Assembly: GCA_023415515.1 (NCBI GenBank)
Contig: JAEZKH010000018.1
Span: 1 to 31,910, forward strand
Direction: 5' to 3'
DNA: 31,910 nucleotides
From: Actinomycetes bacterium
Lineage (GTDB): Bacteria > Actinomycetota > Actinomycetes > Mycobacteriales > Mycobacteriaceae
In this document: positions 16,144 through 23,597 of the stretch, piece after piece
How positions within the stretch are numbered: the stretch's first letter is position 1
Layout: each line of letters starts with the position of its first letter
Position numbers and translations under genes: made by a program
The notes under the pieces: model-generated
The model's database searches: none
What the model saw: only the letters and a program-made list of their open reading frames with translations
What the model was told of the DNA's origin: nothing

Positions 16144-16998
16144 TCACCGGACCTGATCGGCTATCTCCTCGACCGACCACGGCGGCGAATCCGTGTGGTC
16201 GCGGAAGGCGATGGTGGCGGGTGTCTGCCGCGCGAACTCGCCGAGGAAACCTCCTGCGGCGATGAAGATTCGGCCCGTCACGTCCTTGGCGAGGTCGCTT
16301 GCGAGGTAGCCGTAGATCGGCGCCGCATACGCCGGAGGAGGTGCGTCGAGAGCGGTCTGCGCGCTGATGTCGTCGAGCATGCCCCTGCTGTTCAACGCCG
16401 CGATATGGGCCTCGTACTCCGTACCGGTCGACAGTCGGGTCTTCGCGCCGGGACACACCACGTTCGCGCGGATCCCGTACTCCTTGAGTTCGGCGGCAAG
16501 CGCCATCGTCAGCCCGTTGACAGCGCCCTTGCCCGCCGGGTAGCCGGTGCCGCCGTAGTCGCCGAGATAGGCGAACGAGCTGGTGTTGATGATCGTGCCG
16601 CCGCCCTGCGCGACCATCTTCGGCGCGGCCGCCCGGCATGTTTCGAATGTCGTGACGAGGTGGGCGTCGATCAGCTCGTGGAACTGTGCGCTCGTGACTT
16701 CGAGGATCGACTCGCCGGCCAGGCCGGCGGTACCCGCGCAGTTCACCAGGACGTCGATGCGGCCGAAGCGTGTTGTGCAGGTGTCGATCAGCGCTTCGGC
16801 GACGGCCGGGTCAGCCGGCGAACCCGGGTGGGCGACAGCGCGGTCGATGCGTTCGGCCGCCGCGGCCGCCGTCTCGGGGTCGCGACCGTTGACGACGACA
16901 CCGGCGCCCTTTGCGGCGAGAAGGGCGGCGACCTCGTACCCGATACCTCGGGACCCGCCGACGACGACGGCGCCACGCCCGGCCAGTGAAGCGCTAAT
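16144..16998 (-). CDS. Short-chain dehydrogenase/reductase with apparent ATT start
   Basis: The Rossmann motif VVVGGSRGIGYEV (GGSRGIG, about 14-20), the NCAG motif, the active-site Ser in NTSSFAYLG and the YPAGK pair (Tyr153, Lys157) show a classical SDR of 284 residues. No ATG, GTG or TTG lies in frame before the Rossmann motif: an in-frame stop lies 15 nt upstream of the ATT, and the first GTG (16746) would delete the cofactor site. ATT at 16998 overlaps the stop of the upstream KSI-like gene (GATTAG), a coupling geometry, and gives the natural N-terminus SASLAGRGAVVVG. CTG at 16986 is the alternative. The enzyme's substrate is unknown, but its operon handles alcohols and steroid-like compounds. 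Confidence 0.82.
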   Translation of the reverse strand: MSASLAGRGAVVVGGSRGIGYEVAALLAAKGAGVVVNGRDPETAAAAAERIDRAVAHPGSPADPAVAEALIDTCTTRFGRIDVLVNCAGTAGLAGESILEVTSAQFHELIDAHLVTTFETCRAAAPKMVAQGGGTIINTSSFAYLGDYGGTGYPAGKGAVNGLTMALAAELKEYGIRANVVCPGAKTRLSTGTEYEAHIAALNSRGMLDDISAQTALDAPPPAYAAPIYGYLASDLAKDVTGRIFIAAGGFLGEFARQTPATIAFRDHTDSPPWSVEEIADQVR

Positions 16999-17425
16999 CG
17001 CCGCCGTCCGCTACGGGCTTCATCATGTCCATGTTCCAGTAGCCGCGCAGGTTGGTCAGCAGGCCTTCGTCGTTGACCTTGTAAGTGAAGACGCCCCGCA
17101 CGCCGCTTGCCGCCCCGTTGTCAAAGGTGAAGCGCAGCGCCAGGATATGGGCGATCTCGTTGGGGGAACTCGACGGGAATGTCTCCTCGCACGTTATGGT
17201 GATCGTGGCGAGGCCGACGCTTTTCTCCCACCATTCGGAGACACCGCCCTTGCCGACGACGCCGCCGCCGCCGGGGTTGGTGTATGCGGGGCCGATGGGG
17301 TCCTCGATCACGACGTCGTCGGCCATCAGAGCCAGCCAGCCCTCTTTGTCCTTGGCCATGACGGCGCGCCAGGACGCCTGCGAGGCGGCGAGGGCAGGCG
17401 ACTGCTCGATCGTTCCCTGCGACAC
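16994..17425 (-). CDS. Ketosteroid-isomerase-like / SnoaL-like protein (Rv0760c-like)
   Basis: From the GTG at 17425 this is 143 residues. The sequence SQGTIEQSPALAASQASWRAVMAKDKEGWLALMADDVVIEDPIG and the ITCEETFPSSSPNEIAHILAL and GVFTYKVN..GLLTNLRGYWNMDMM segments track M. tuberculosis Rv0760c closely. That protein has a crystal structure with the NTF2/ketosteroid isomerase fold and binds steroid ligands. A longer open frame continues upstream but lies within adhB in another frame. It starts 5 bp after adhB and its stop overlaps the following SDR start. A role in binding or isomerising a steroid-like compound is likely but unproven. Confidence 0.9.
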   Translation of the reverse strand: MSQGTIEQSPALAASQASWRAVMAKDKEGWLALMADDVVIEDPIGPAYTNPGGGGVVGKGGVSEWWEKSVGLATITITCEETFPSSSPNEIAHILALRFTFDNGAASGVRGVFTYKVNDEGLLTNLRGYWNMDMMKPVADGGD

Positions 17426-17430
17426 CGGGC

Positions 17431-18558
17431 TTACCGGTCGTCGTCGGTGTAGCGGATGACGCCGCGGATGTTCTTGCCCTCCAACATGTCCTGGTAGCCC
17501 TCGTTGATCTGCTCCAGCTTGTACTGCCGGGTGATCATGTCGTCGAGGTTCAGCTTGCCCGCCTTGTACATCGACAGCAGTTGCGGAATGTCGAAGTGCG
17601 GGTTGCCGCCGCCGAAGATGGTGCCCTGCACGTTCTTCTGCATCAACGTCAGCATTGCGAGGTTGAGGGTGACCTGGGTGTCGAGCATGCTGCCGATCGC
17701 GGTCAGCACGGTGGTGCCGCCCTTCGACGTCAGGTTGACGTAGTTGTCGACGTCGGCGCCGTGGAGTTCGCCGACGGTGACGATGACCTTCTTGGCCATC
17801 AGTCCGGCGGTGGCCTCCGCCACTCCGGCAAAGGCGGTCTCCAGATCCGGATAGACATGTGTGGCACCGAATTTCAGCGCCGCGTCGCGCTTCCACTCGA
17901 CCGGCTCGACGACGAAGATGTGGCGCGCGCCCGCGGCGACCGCACCCTGAAGCGCGGACATGCCGACGCCGCCGACGCCGATCACCGCGACGTCGTCACC
18001 GGGGCGGATGTCGCCGCTGCGCACGGCCGAGCCGTAACCGGTCGTCACGCCGCAGCCGACCAGGCAGGCCACCTCGAACGGGATGGACGGATCGATCTTC
18101 ACCACCGAACTCTTGTGCACCACCATGTACGGGCTGAAGGTGCCGAGCAGTGTCATCGGGAAGACCGGCTCGCCCTTGGCCGTGATGCGGAACGTCCCGT
18201 CGGCCACCGCGGCGCCGTTGAGCAGGTGCATGCCGAGGTCGCAGAGGTTGCGCATGCCCGCCTGACAGGACGGACACGAACCGCACGACGGGATGAACGA
18301 CAGCACGACGTGGTCGCCGGGTGCCAGGCCCTCGACACCGGGACCGACCTCGGTGACGACGCCCGCACCCTCATGTCCCCCGAGCACCGGGAACCCACCC
18401 ATCGGGATGCCGCCGGTGACCAGGTGATGGTCGGAATGGCACATCCCCGACGCTTCCATCCGGATCTTCACCTCGTCGCGGACGGGGTCACCGATCTCGA
18501 TCTCCTCGATCGACCACGGCTGATTGAACTCCCAGATGAGAGCACCTTTTGTCTTCAT
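17431..18558 (-). CDS. adhB: Zinc-dependent alcohol dehydrogenase AdhB (NDMA-dependent type)
   Basis: This is a 375-residue medium-chain dehydrogenase, the same length as Rv0761c. The catalytic zinc set is Cys40 in GMCHSDHH and His62/Glu63 in GGHEGAG. The structural zinc set is Cys92, Cys95, Cys98 and Cys106. The NAD-binding motif is VIGVGGVGMS. I chose ATG 18558 over 18564 because the GGAAGG ribosome site is then 9 nt away and the family begins MKTKGALIWE. It oxidises primary alcohols to aldehydes; the mycothiol/NDMA-dependent subgroup is likely by resemblance. It is preceded by a 93-bp gap with a hairpin, so it may have its own promoter. Confidence 0.93.
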   Translation of the reverse strand: MKTKGALIWEFNQPWSIEEIEIGDPVRDEVKIRMEASGMCHSDHHLVTGGIPMGGFPVLGGHEGAGVVTEVGPGVEGLAPGDHVVLSFIPSCGSCPSCQAGMRNLCDLGMHLLNGAAVADGTFRITAKGEPVFPMTLLGTFSPYMVVHKSSVVKIDPSIPFEVACLVGCGVTTGYGSAVRSGDIRPGDDVAVIGVGGVGMSALQGAVAAGARHIFVVEPVEWKRDAALKFGATHVYPDLETAFAGVAEATAGLMAKKVIVTVGELHGADVDNYVNLTSKGGTTVLTAIGSMLDTQVTLNLAMLTLMQKNVQGTIFGGGNPHFDIPQLLSMYKAGKLNLDDMITRQYKLEQINEGYQDMLEGKNIRGVIRYTDDDR

Positions 18559-18628
18559 CGGCATGTGCCTTCCGCTAGAGCTATCCAGGCCAGACTAGAA
18601 CCAGTAGTCAGATCGATCACACCCACCC

Positions 18629-18644
18629 CCAAGCAACCGCTTGG
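18629..18644 (-). promoter_or_regulatory. Inverted repeat between the SnoaL-like gene and adhB
   Basis: CCAAGC-aacc-GCTTGG is a perfect 6-4-6 inverted repeat 7 bp beyond the SnoaL-like stop codon. It has no T-run on the minus strand, so it is not a classical terminator. It may be a processing or attenuation hairpin, or an operator for the adhB sub-operon. Confidence 0.35.
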
Positions 18645-18651
18645 CCGGGAG

Positions 18652-19191
18652 TCACCAGATCGGCACCGGAGCCTCCCCCAACGGGTAGTAACCAGGCAGT
18701 TTCTCTCCCGCAAACGACCGCTCGATCCGCTTCTGCATGCCCTCGGACAGGTCGCCGGAGCCGATGAGCTTGCCGAACATGTGCGACACGTGGCCGAAGT
18801 CGAAGAAGTCTCGCTGCCACTCGATCTTGAGGTTGTCGTCGAGGCGGAACCAGCTGCCGCCGATGCCGTAGATCTCGTCGCGGGTACCGTCGGCCTTGTT
18901 GACGATCTGCTTCCAGAAGCCGACGATCTCGTTCTGCTTCTCGTCGACGAGCACCTTCTGGTATTCGTAGTTCCAGTTCTCCAGGCCTTCCATCTCCAGG
19001 CCCAGCGCGACGTCGCGGATCTCGTCTTTACCGACGCACATGACGTCTTCCTTCGGCCCGATGTTCCAGCCGTAGGTGGCGTCGTCGGTGTAGAAGTCGG
19101 CAAGCGGCTTCCAGTCGCCGTTGCGTTCACACACCCGGTTGGCTTCCAGCCAGTCGGAGACCCACTTGTCGAGCTCTTCACGTGACGCCAT
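18652..19191 (-). CDS. NTF2/SnoaL-like protein (Rv0762c-like)
   Basis: This is a 179-residue protein. The opening helix EELDKWVSDWLEANRVCERNGDWKPLADFYTDDATYGWNIG, the later EIYGIGGSWFRLDDNLKIEWQRDFFDFG and the absence of other motifs fit an NTF2-like cone fold (SnoaL/KSI-like). Rv0762c holds the same position and size in M. tuberculosis and has no proven function. Its start overlaps the ferredoxin 3' end by 14 bp. A role next to CYP51 and ferredoxin in sterol-like metabolism is inferred only from position. Confidence 0.88.
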   Translation of the reverse strand: MASREELDKWVSDWLEANRVCERNGDWKPLADFYTDDATYGWNIGPKEDVMCVGKDEIRDVALGLEMEGLENWNYEYQKVLVDEKQNEIVGFWKQIVNKADGTRDEIYGIGGSWFRLDDNLKIEWQRDFFDFGHVSHMFGKLIGSGDLSEGMQKRIERSFAGEKLPGYYPLGEAPVPIW

Positions 19192-19411
19192 TGGCTTCAG
19201 ACCCTTTCCAGTCCTCGTCTTTGATGGACAGTGCTTGCGTGGGACACGCCCACACGGCTTGTTCGACCTCGGCCCGATCCCCTTCCGGGGCGGTGTCTTC
19301 GAGGATCTGGACCTGTCCGCGCTTGGGCACCTTGAAATAGTCGGGCGCCTCCAGCTGGCACATCGCGTGGCCCTGGCACAGGTCCATGTCGACTTCGATC
19401 CTGATGCCCAT
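19178..19411 (-). CDS. 3Fe-4S ferredoxin, partner of CYP51
   Basis: This is a 77-residue ferredoxin with three cluster cysteines: Cys12 and Cys18 in LCQGHAMC and Cys56 in ACPTQAL. The missing fourth Cys and the CxxHxxC-type first motif mark a [3Fe-4S] P450-type ferredoxin, as in Rv0763c. The C-terminus (DEDWKGSEANGVT) is about nine residues longer than the M. tuberculosis protein and runs into the next gene. It starts 13 bp after the cyp51 stop, the classical arrangement for electron delivery to CYP51. Confidence 0.95.
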   Translation of the reverse strand: MGIRIEVDMDLCQGHAMCQLEAPDYFKVPKRGQVQILEDTAPEGDRAEVEQAVWACPTQALSIKDEDWKGSEANGVT

Positions 19412-19424
19412 TTCCTTGCCGCTC

Positions 19425-20774
19425 CTATTTCCGCCTGCGGTAGCGCGCCTTGGCCGGCCGGGCCAGCTGGACCACCATCTTCGAGTGGTCGTTGCGGTAG
19501 GTGTCGGCCGGCTGCGCCATCTCGAACTCGTACTCGCGCAACAGGACCGAGAAGATCGCTTTGATCTGCATCTGGGCGAACGCCGCACCGACACACCGGT
19601 GCCTGCCCGCACCGAACGGAATCCAGGTCCACCGGTTGACGATGTCGGCCTGTTCGGGCTTGTTGTACCGGTCCGGCTTGAACGCATCGGGGTCGGGAAA
19701 GTCCTCGGCGATCCGGTTGCTGATGGCGGGCGAGGCCGCCACGAAGTCACCCGCGTGGATCGGGAAGCCCGCAACCTCGAACTCGCCCTTCGCCACCCTC
19801 ATCAGGATGATCAGCGGTGGATGCAACCGCAGGGTTTCCTTGACGACGTTGTCCAGCTGCGGAATCTGGCGCAGCGCATGGAAACTGACTTCCTGGCCGT
19901 CGGCGTAGAGCTCGTCGAGCTCGGCCTGCACATCGGCGTAGACGTCAGGGTGTCGGATGAGCTCGATCAGTGTCCACGCCGATGTGCCCGAGCTGGTGTG
20001 ATGCCCGGCGAACATCAGCGAGATGAACATGCCGGTGACCTCGTCGGCCGAGAAGCGCGGGCTGCCGTCCTCGTCCTTGATGGACACCAGCACGTCGAGC
20101 ATGTCGCGGTCGGCCTTGTCCTTCGGCGGGTTGGCCAGCCGGTGGTTCATGATCTCGCCCACCAGCGCAACGAGTTTCACCCGCGCCTCGTCGCGGCGCC
20201 GGAAGCTTTCGATCGGCAGGTACGGGTCGACGTAGCACAACGGGTCGGTGCCGCGTTCCAGGTCGTGGTAGTACTCGGCGAAGCGATGGTCGAGTTCGTT
20301 GCGGAACTTCAGCCCGATCAGACACGCCGTCGAGGTGTAGATCGTCAGCTCGGCGAAGAAGTCGAGCAGTTCGATCTCGCCTTCGTCGCCCCAGTCGGCG
20401 ATCATCCTCTTCACTTCGCCTTCGATGGTGGCCGCATGGCCTTTCATCTGCTCGCCGCGCAGCGCCGAGTTGTGCAGCATCTCCTTGCGCCGCTCGGGGC
20501 TGGCGTCGAACACCACACCCTGGCCGAAGATCGGCGTCATGAACGGATATGCCTCGGCCTGGTCGAGATCCTCGTCGGCCGAACGGAAGAAGAACTCGTT
20601 GGCCTCGGCGCCCGACAACAGGATCACGTGCTTGTCGACCAACTGGAACCAGCCGACATCGCCGCACTCCTCGCGGACACGCTGCATCAATCCGATCGGG
20701 TCGGTGCGGAACTCCTCGAGATGGCCGTGCTCCTCCTCGCCGCCCGAGACCCGGGGCACCATTGCTGTGGTCAT
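19425..20774 (-). CDS. cyp51: Sterol 14-alpha-demethylase CYP51
   Basis: This is a 449-residue P450 nearly collinear with M. tuberculosis CYP51B1 (Rv0764c). The signature segments are EAYPFMTPIFGQGVVFDASPERRKEML (CYP51 B'-C region), the I-helix FAGHHTSS (His259, Thr260), KETLRLHPP (ExxR) and FGAGRHRCVG with heme ligand Cys394. It removes the 14-alpha-methyl group of sterols. The bacterium is not expected to make sterols de novo, so its natural substrate is open. The start ATG overlaps the SDR stop (ATGA), which supports it over longer upstream extensions. Confidence 0.97.
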   Translation of the reverse strand: MTTAMVPRVSGGEEEHGHLEEFRTDPIGLMQRVREECGDVGWFQLVDKHVILLSGAEANEFFFRSADEDLDQAEAYPFMTPIFGQGVVFDASPERRKEMLHNSALRGEQMKGHAATIEGEVKRMIADWGDEGEIELLDFFAELTIYTSTACLIGLKFRNELDHRFAEYYHDLERGTDPLCYVDPYLPIESFRRRDEARVKLVALVGEIMNHRLANPPKDKADRDMLDVLVSIKDEDGSPRFSADEVTGMFISLMFAGHHTSSGTSAWTLIELIRHPDVYADVQAELDELYADGQEVSFHALRQIPQLDNVVKETLRLHPPLIILMRVAKGEFEVAGFPIHAGDFVAASPAISNRIAEDFPDPDAFKPDRYNKPEQADIVNRWTWIPFGAGRHRCVGAAFAQMQIKAIFSVLLREYEFEMAQPADTYRNDHSKMVVQLARPAKARYRRRK

Positions 20775-21598
20775 CGATTCAGGTTCTCCTCGTCGAGCTT
20801 CAGCTGTTGGCGTTCTTTCGGCGCAGTCGTCAACGGCGCTTCCGGCTGAAGCTCCATGTTCGCTATGTAGCCGCCGCGCGGCGTCTCGGCGACGAAGGCG
20901 ATCGCGCGCGCCAGATCGGCTGCGCGCAAGAAGTAATCGTGGCGGGCCTGACCCCATCTGGCCCAGTCTTCGAGTGCGGGCCCGATCTTGTCTGCGGGAA
21001 GGCTCCAGCCCATACCTGTCTTGGTCGGGCCGGGATGCACGATCGATGCCCGCACACCGGTGCCTTCGAGTTCCATCTGGTAGTTCGTCACCATGGCGAT
21101 GAGCCCGGCCTTGGCCGCGCCGTAGGCGCCCATGTGTGGGCGCTGACGCAGCGACACATCCGAGCCGATGAAGATGAGATCACCGCGTCGACGCGCCAGC
21201 ATGCCGGGTAACACCGCCGACGCCAGCCGGTTGGCCCCTACCAGGTGGATCTGCAGTTGCGAGTTGAACTCGTCGGGGGTGATCTCGTCGAGCTTGCCGA
21301 AGAACGTGTCACCGGCGCCCGCGACGAGCACCTCGATATCACCGAGGGCCGCACTCGACTGTGAAACAAAGGATTTCACCGAGTCCGGATCAGTGACATC
21401 GAGGTGGAAGCCGACCGCCTCGCCGCCGTCGGCGGTGATTTTGCCGACCAGATCGGTGAGCTTCTCGACACGGCGGGCACCCAGTGCCACCGGAAACCCG
21501 CGAGCGGCGAGCTCGATGGCGGTGGCTTCACCGATGCCCGACGACGCACCCGCGACGATGACAGGTCTGCGGTCGGGTAGGGGATCGAAGCGCGGCAT
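20771..21598 (-). CDS. Short-chain dehydrogenase/reductase (Rv0765c-like)
   Basis: This is a 275-residue classical SDR: cofactor motif GASSGIG (residues 17-23), VAGAG in place of the usual NNAG, active-site Ser146/Ser149 in GSDVS, and Tyr159-x3-Lys163 in YGAAK. The Gly17-Ala-Ser arrangement and the following ARR suggest NADP(H) preference (inference). It lies between cyp123 (12 bp) and cyp51 (4-bp overlap), as in M. tuberculosis. It may oxidise or reduce a P450 product; the substrate is unknown. Confidence 0.92.
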   Translation of the reverse strand: MPRFDPLPDRRPVIVAGASSGIGEATAIELAARGFPVALGARRVEKLTDLVGKITADGGEAVGFHLDVTDPDSVKSFVSQSSAALGDIEVLVAGAGDTFFGKLDEITPDEFNSQLQIHLVGANRLASAVLPGMLARRRGDLIFIGSDVSLRQRPHMGAYGAAKAGLIAMVTNYQMELEGTGVRASIVHPGPTKTGMGWSLPADKIGPALEDWARWGQARHDYFLRAADLARAIAFVAETPRGGYIANMELQPEAPLTTAPKERQQLKLDEENLNR

Positions 21599-21610
21599 GT
21601 TGTCTCACCT

Positions 21611-22819
21611 TCAAGTGAATTGGAGAGTCATCGGTAGGTGGGCGAATCCGCGGACGCTGCTGGAGTGCACGCGCACGGCGTTGGCCTCGTCGACCTCGAA
21701 GCCGCGTATTCGGGAGAACAGCTCAGAAAGAGCCACTCGCGCTTCCATCCGGGCCAGGTGCGCACCGAGGCAGAAGTGGGCGCCGCTGCCGAAACTCAAA
21801 AGATTGGAGCCGATCTCGCGTCCGATCACGAAGTCGTCGGGATCGTCGAAGACCCGCTCGTCGCGGTGCGCCGAACCGGGGAGCAGCAGCAGGATGTCGC
21901 CGTCGGGAATCGTGGTGTCGTACAGGGTCAGTTCGCCCGCGACGACCCTCGCCAAGAGTTGACTGGAGGTGTCGTAGCGCAGCGTCTCCTCGACCCACAG
22001 CGGAATCCTGTCGAGGTCGTCGTAAAGCGGCGCTATTTGATCTGGATTCCGATGTCCCCAGAATGCCGCGTTGGCCAGGAGTTTCGTCGTCGTCTCGTTG
22101 CCCGCGATCACCATCAGGAAGAGGAATCCCAGTACTTCGTCGTCCGTCAGCCGGTCGCCGTCGATCTCAGCTTCCAGCAGCGCGGTGGTCAGGTCGTCGG
22201 CCGGCGTCCTGCGCCGGTCGGCGATCATCTGCTGGTAGTAGACCATCAGGTTGATCGAGGCCTCGATGGCCGACTGCGGCACATCGGTGACCCCGTCCTC
22301 GCGGTGCATGACGCCGTCGGCCATGCCACGGATGCGATCACGGTCCTCGAGCGGTACGCCCATCAGCTCCGAAATGACGTCCATCGGCAGCTTACCTGCG
22401 AATTCCGCTACGTAGTCCACGATTTCGCCGGAACGGGCCCGCTCCAGCATCGCGTCGAGATGGGCAACGGCGAGTTCGGTGACACGCGGTTCAAGTTCGC
22501 GGATGCGGCGCGGGGTGAAGCCCTTCGACACCAGCGTGCGCAGGCGTAGATGGGCCGGATCGTCCATCGCGAGGAACGACATCGTCTTGCTGGCATGCGG
22601 TCCGCGGGAGATCGGGTCGAGTGACACGCCGTCGCGGTTGGACAGAGTGGTGCTGTTGCGGAAACCGTCGCGCACATCGCGATGTCGCGACAGTGCCCAG
22701 AACCCGAGCGCTTCGTTGTGGTAGAGCGGCGCCTCGTCGCGCAACCGCTTGTAGTACGGGTACGGATCCTCGTGAAAGTCATAGTCGTAGGGGTCGAGGA
22801 TCACAGTCGAGGCGGTCAC
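21611..22819 (-). CDS. Cytochrome P450 CYP123-like (Rv0766c-like)
   Basis: This is a 402-residue P450: I-helix AGNETT (239-244), ExxR in EETLRYD (277-), and the heme loop FGSGAHFCLG with Cys350. The first 40 residues (DPYDYDFHEDPYPYYKRLRDEAPLYHN) are typical of soluble bacterial class I P450s. Position between the TetR gene and the SDR/cyp51 pair makes it the CYP123 counterpart. Its start overlaps the TetR stop by 4 bp. The substrate of CYP123 is not established. Confidence 0.92.
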   Translation of the reverse strand: MTASTVILDPYDYDFHEDPYPYYKRLRDEAPLYHNEALGFWALSRHRDVRDGFRNSTTLSNRDGVSLDPISRGPHASKTMSFLAMDDPAHLRLRTLVSKGFTPRRIRELEPRVTELAVAHLDAMLERARSGEIVDYVAEFAGKLPMDVISELMGVPLEDRDRIRGMADGVMHREDGVTDVPQSAIEASINLMVYYQQMIADRRRTPADDLTTALLEAEIDGDRLTDDEVLGFLFLMVIAGNETTTKLLANAAFWGHRNPDQIAPLYDDLDRIPLWVEETLRYDTSSQLLARVVAGELTLYDTTIPDGDILLLLPGSAHRDERVFDDPDDFVIGREIGSNLLSFGSGAHFCLGAHLARMEARVALSELFSRIRGFEVDEANAVRVHSSSVRGFAHLPMTLQFT

Positions 22820-23412
22820 TGCTTGTCTCCCAGGATCAGTCCGACGACGTAGCTCAGGCGATCGGCGATCTCGCGGTAGCTGACGTAGCCGCTGCCTGCG
22901 TGGACCAGCGCACCGAAGTAGGTCATCTCGAGTGCAGAGACGGTGCGGGGGTCGGCGGCCGGGCCCATCGCCGAACGGATACGACGGTGGATCTCGGCAC
23001 CGATCCGATCGCGCACACTTGTCACGGCGGCGTCGTTGCTGCTGAGCAGTGCGGTCGTGCAGGCGGCGGCCACCTCCGGCTCGTCGGCGATCATCAACGT
23101 CATTGCGCGCAGCGCCTTCTCGACCCTCTCAGGGGTGCTGTCGTTGACGTCGGTGAAGTACGGCACCTGGCGCACCAGATCCAGGTAGACCTCGGCGATG
23201 AGATGGTTCTTCGACGAGAAGTAGGTGTAGGCGGTCGCCGGGGCGACCTTGGCCCGTGCCGCGACCGCGCGCACCGTCAGGTCGGCGTAGGAGGACTCCC
23301 GCAGCATCTCCACGCCCGCGGTGAGAACCTTGCGGAACGTCTCCTCCTGACGCCGGTTGCGCGGCGTCTCCCCGCTCTGGTCGGCGGCGGCGACCACGGC
23401 ATCGCTGGACAC
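22816..23412 (-). CDS. TetR-family regulator (Rv0767c-like)
   Basis: This is a 198-residue protein. The N-terminal helix-turn-helix (about 25-75) includes VRAVAARAKVAPATAYTYFSSKNHLIAEVY; the rest is an all-helical ligand-binding domain. It leads the cyp123-SDR-cyp51 operon and is divergent from aldA. The GTG start at 23412 lies inside a GGACA-N2-TGTCC palindrome, a copy of which precedes aldA, so it likely represses itself and the divergent operon (inference). A second GTG five codons later (23397) is an alternative start. No ribosome site precedes either, so a leaderless message is possible. Confidence 0.9.
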   Translation of the reverse strand: MSSDAVVAAADQSGETPRNRRQEETFRKVLTAGVEMLRESSYADLTVRAVAARAKVAPATAYTYFSSKNHLIAEVYLDLVRQVPYFTDVNDSTPERVEKALRAMTLMIADEPEVAAACTTALLSSNDAAVTSVRDRIGAEIHRRIRSAMGPAADPRTVSALEMTYFGALVHAGSGYVSYREIADRLSYVVGLILGDKQ

Positions 23413-23418
23413 ATGTCC
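23407..23418. promoter_or_regulatory. Putative TetR operator copy 1, over the TetR gene start
   Basis: GGACA-ca-TGTCC is a perfect 5-2-5 palindrome, extended to TGGACA/TGTCCA. Read in the TetR gene direction it continues TGTCCAGC, the same 3' extension as the copy before aldA. It overlaps the GTG start codon, suiting autorepression. Confidence 0.6.
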
Positions 23419-23447
23419 AAGTTATCGGAACGGTGCGTCGGCAAGCA

Positions 23448-23470
23448 AGTGCAAGGCGCAAAGTTGCACT
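23448..23470. promoter_or_regulatory. Inverted repeat in the TetR-aldA intergenic region
   Basis: AGTGCAA-ggcgcaaag-TTGCACT is a perfect 7-9-7 inverted repeat about 36 bp upstream of the TetR gene start. It could be a second regulator's site or part of a promoter; no family assignment is made. Confidence 0.45.
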
Positions 23471-23563
23471 ACGACGCTGATTTTGAACCCAAGACGGGCA
23501 AGGGCCGGCGGCTGTCCTTGCTTCTGCGACCGCTCTGCGATTATCGTTTTCATGAACTTAGCC

Positions 23564-23575
23564 GGACAGTTGTCC
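23564..23575. promoter_or_regulatory. Putative TetR operator copy 2, upstream of aldA
   Basis: GGACA-gt-TGTCC is followed by AGC, giving the shared string GGACA-N2-TGTCCAGC in the direction of aldA transcription. It ends 22 nt before the aldA ATG, suitable for blocking transcription or translation initiation. Confidence 0.6.
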
Positions 23576-23597
23576 AGCTATGGAAACAGGAGTCGGT

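Noticed and set aside
16994..17896. A 300-residue version of the KSI-like protein
   Set aside because: The first ~157 residues are adhB read in another frame; the family N-terminus begins at the GTG at 17425.
18597..18610. KstR-like motif (AAC-N2-GTA) before adhB
   Set aside because: Only half of the palindromic consensus is present; too weak to claim KstR control.
17581..19185. 534-codon plus-strand open frame opposite adhB and the SnoaL-like gene
   Set aside because: Antisense shadow spanning two well-recognised genes and their gap.
22801..22822. TCACAGT...TCACTGC pair resembling a PhoP box
   Set aside because: The spacer is 8 bp, not 4, and it lies inside the TetR-cyp123 coding junction.
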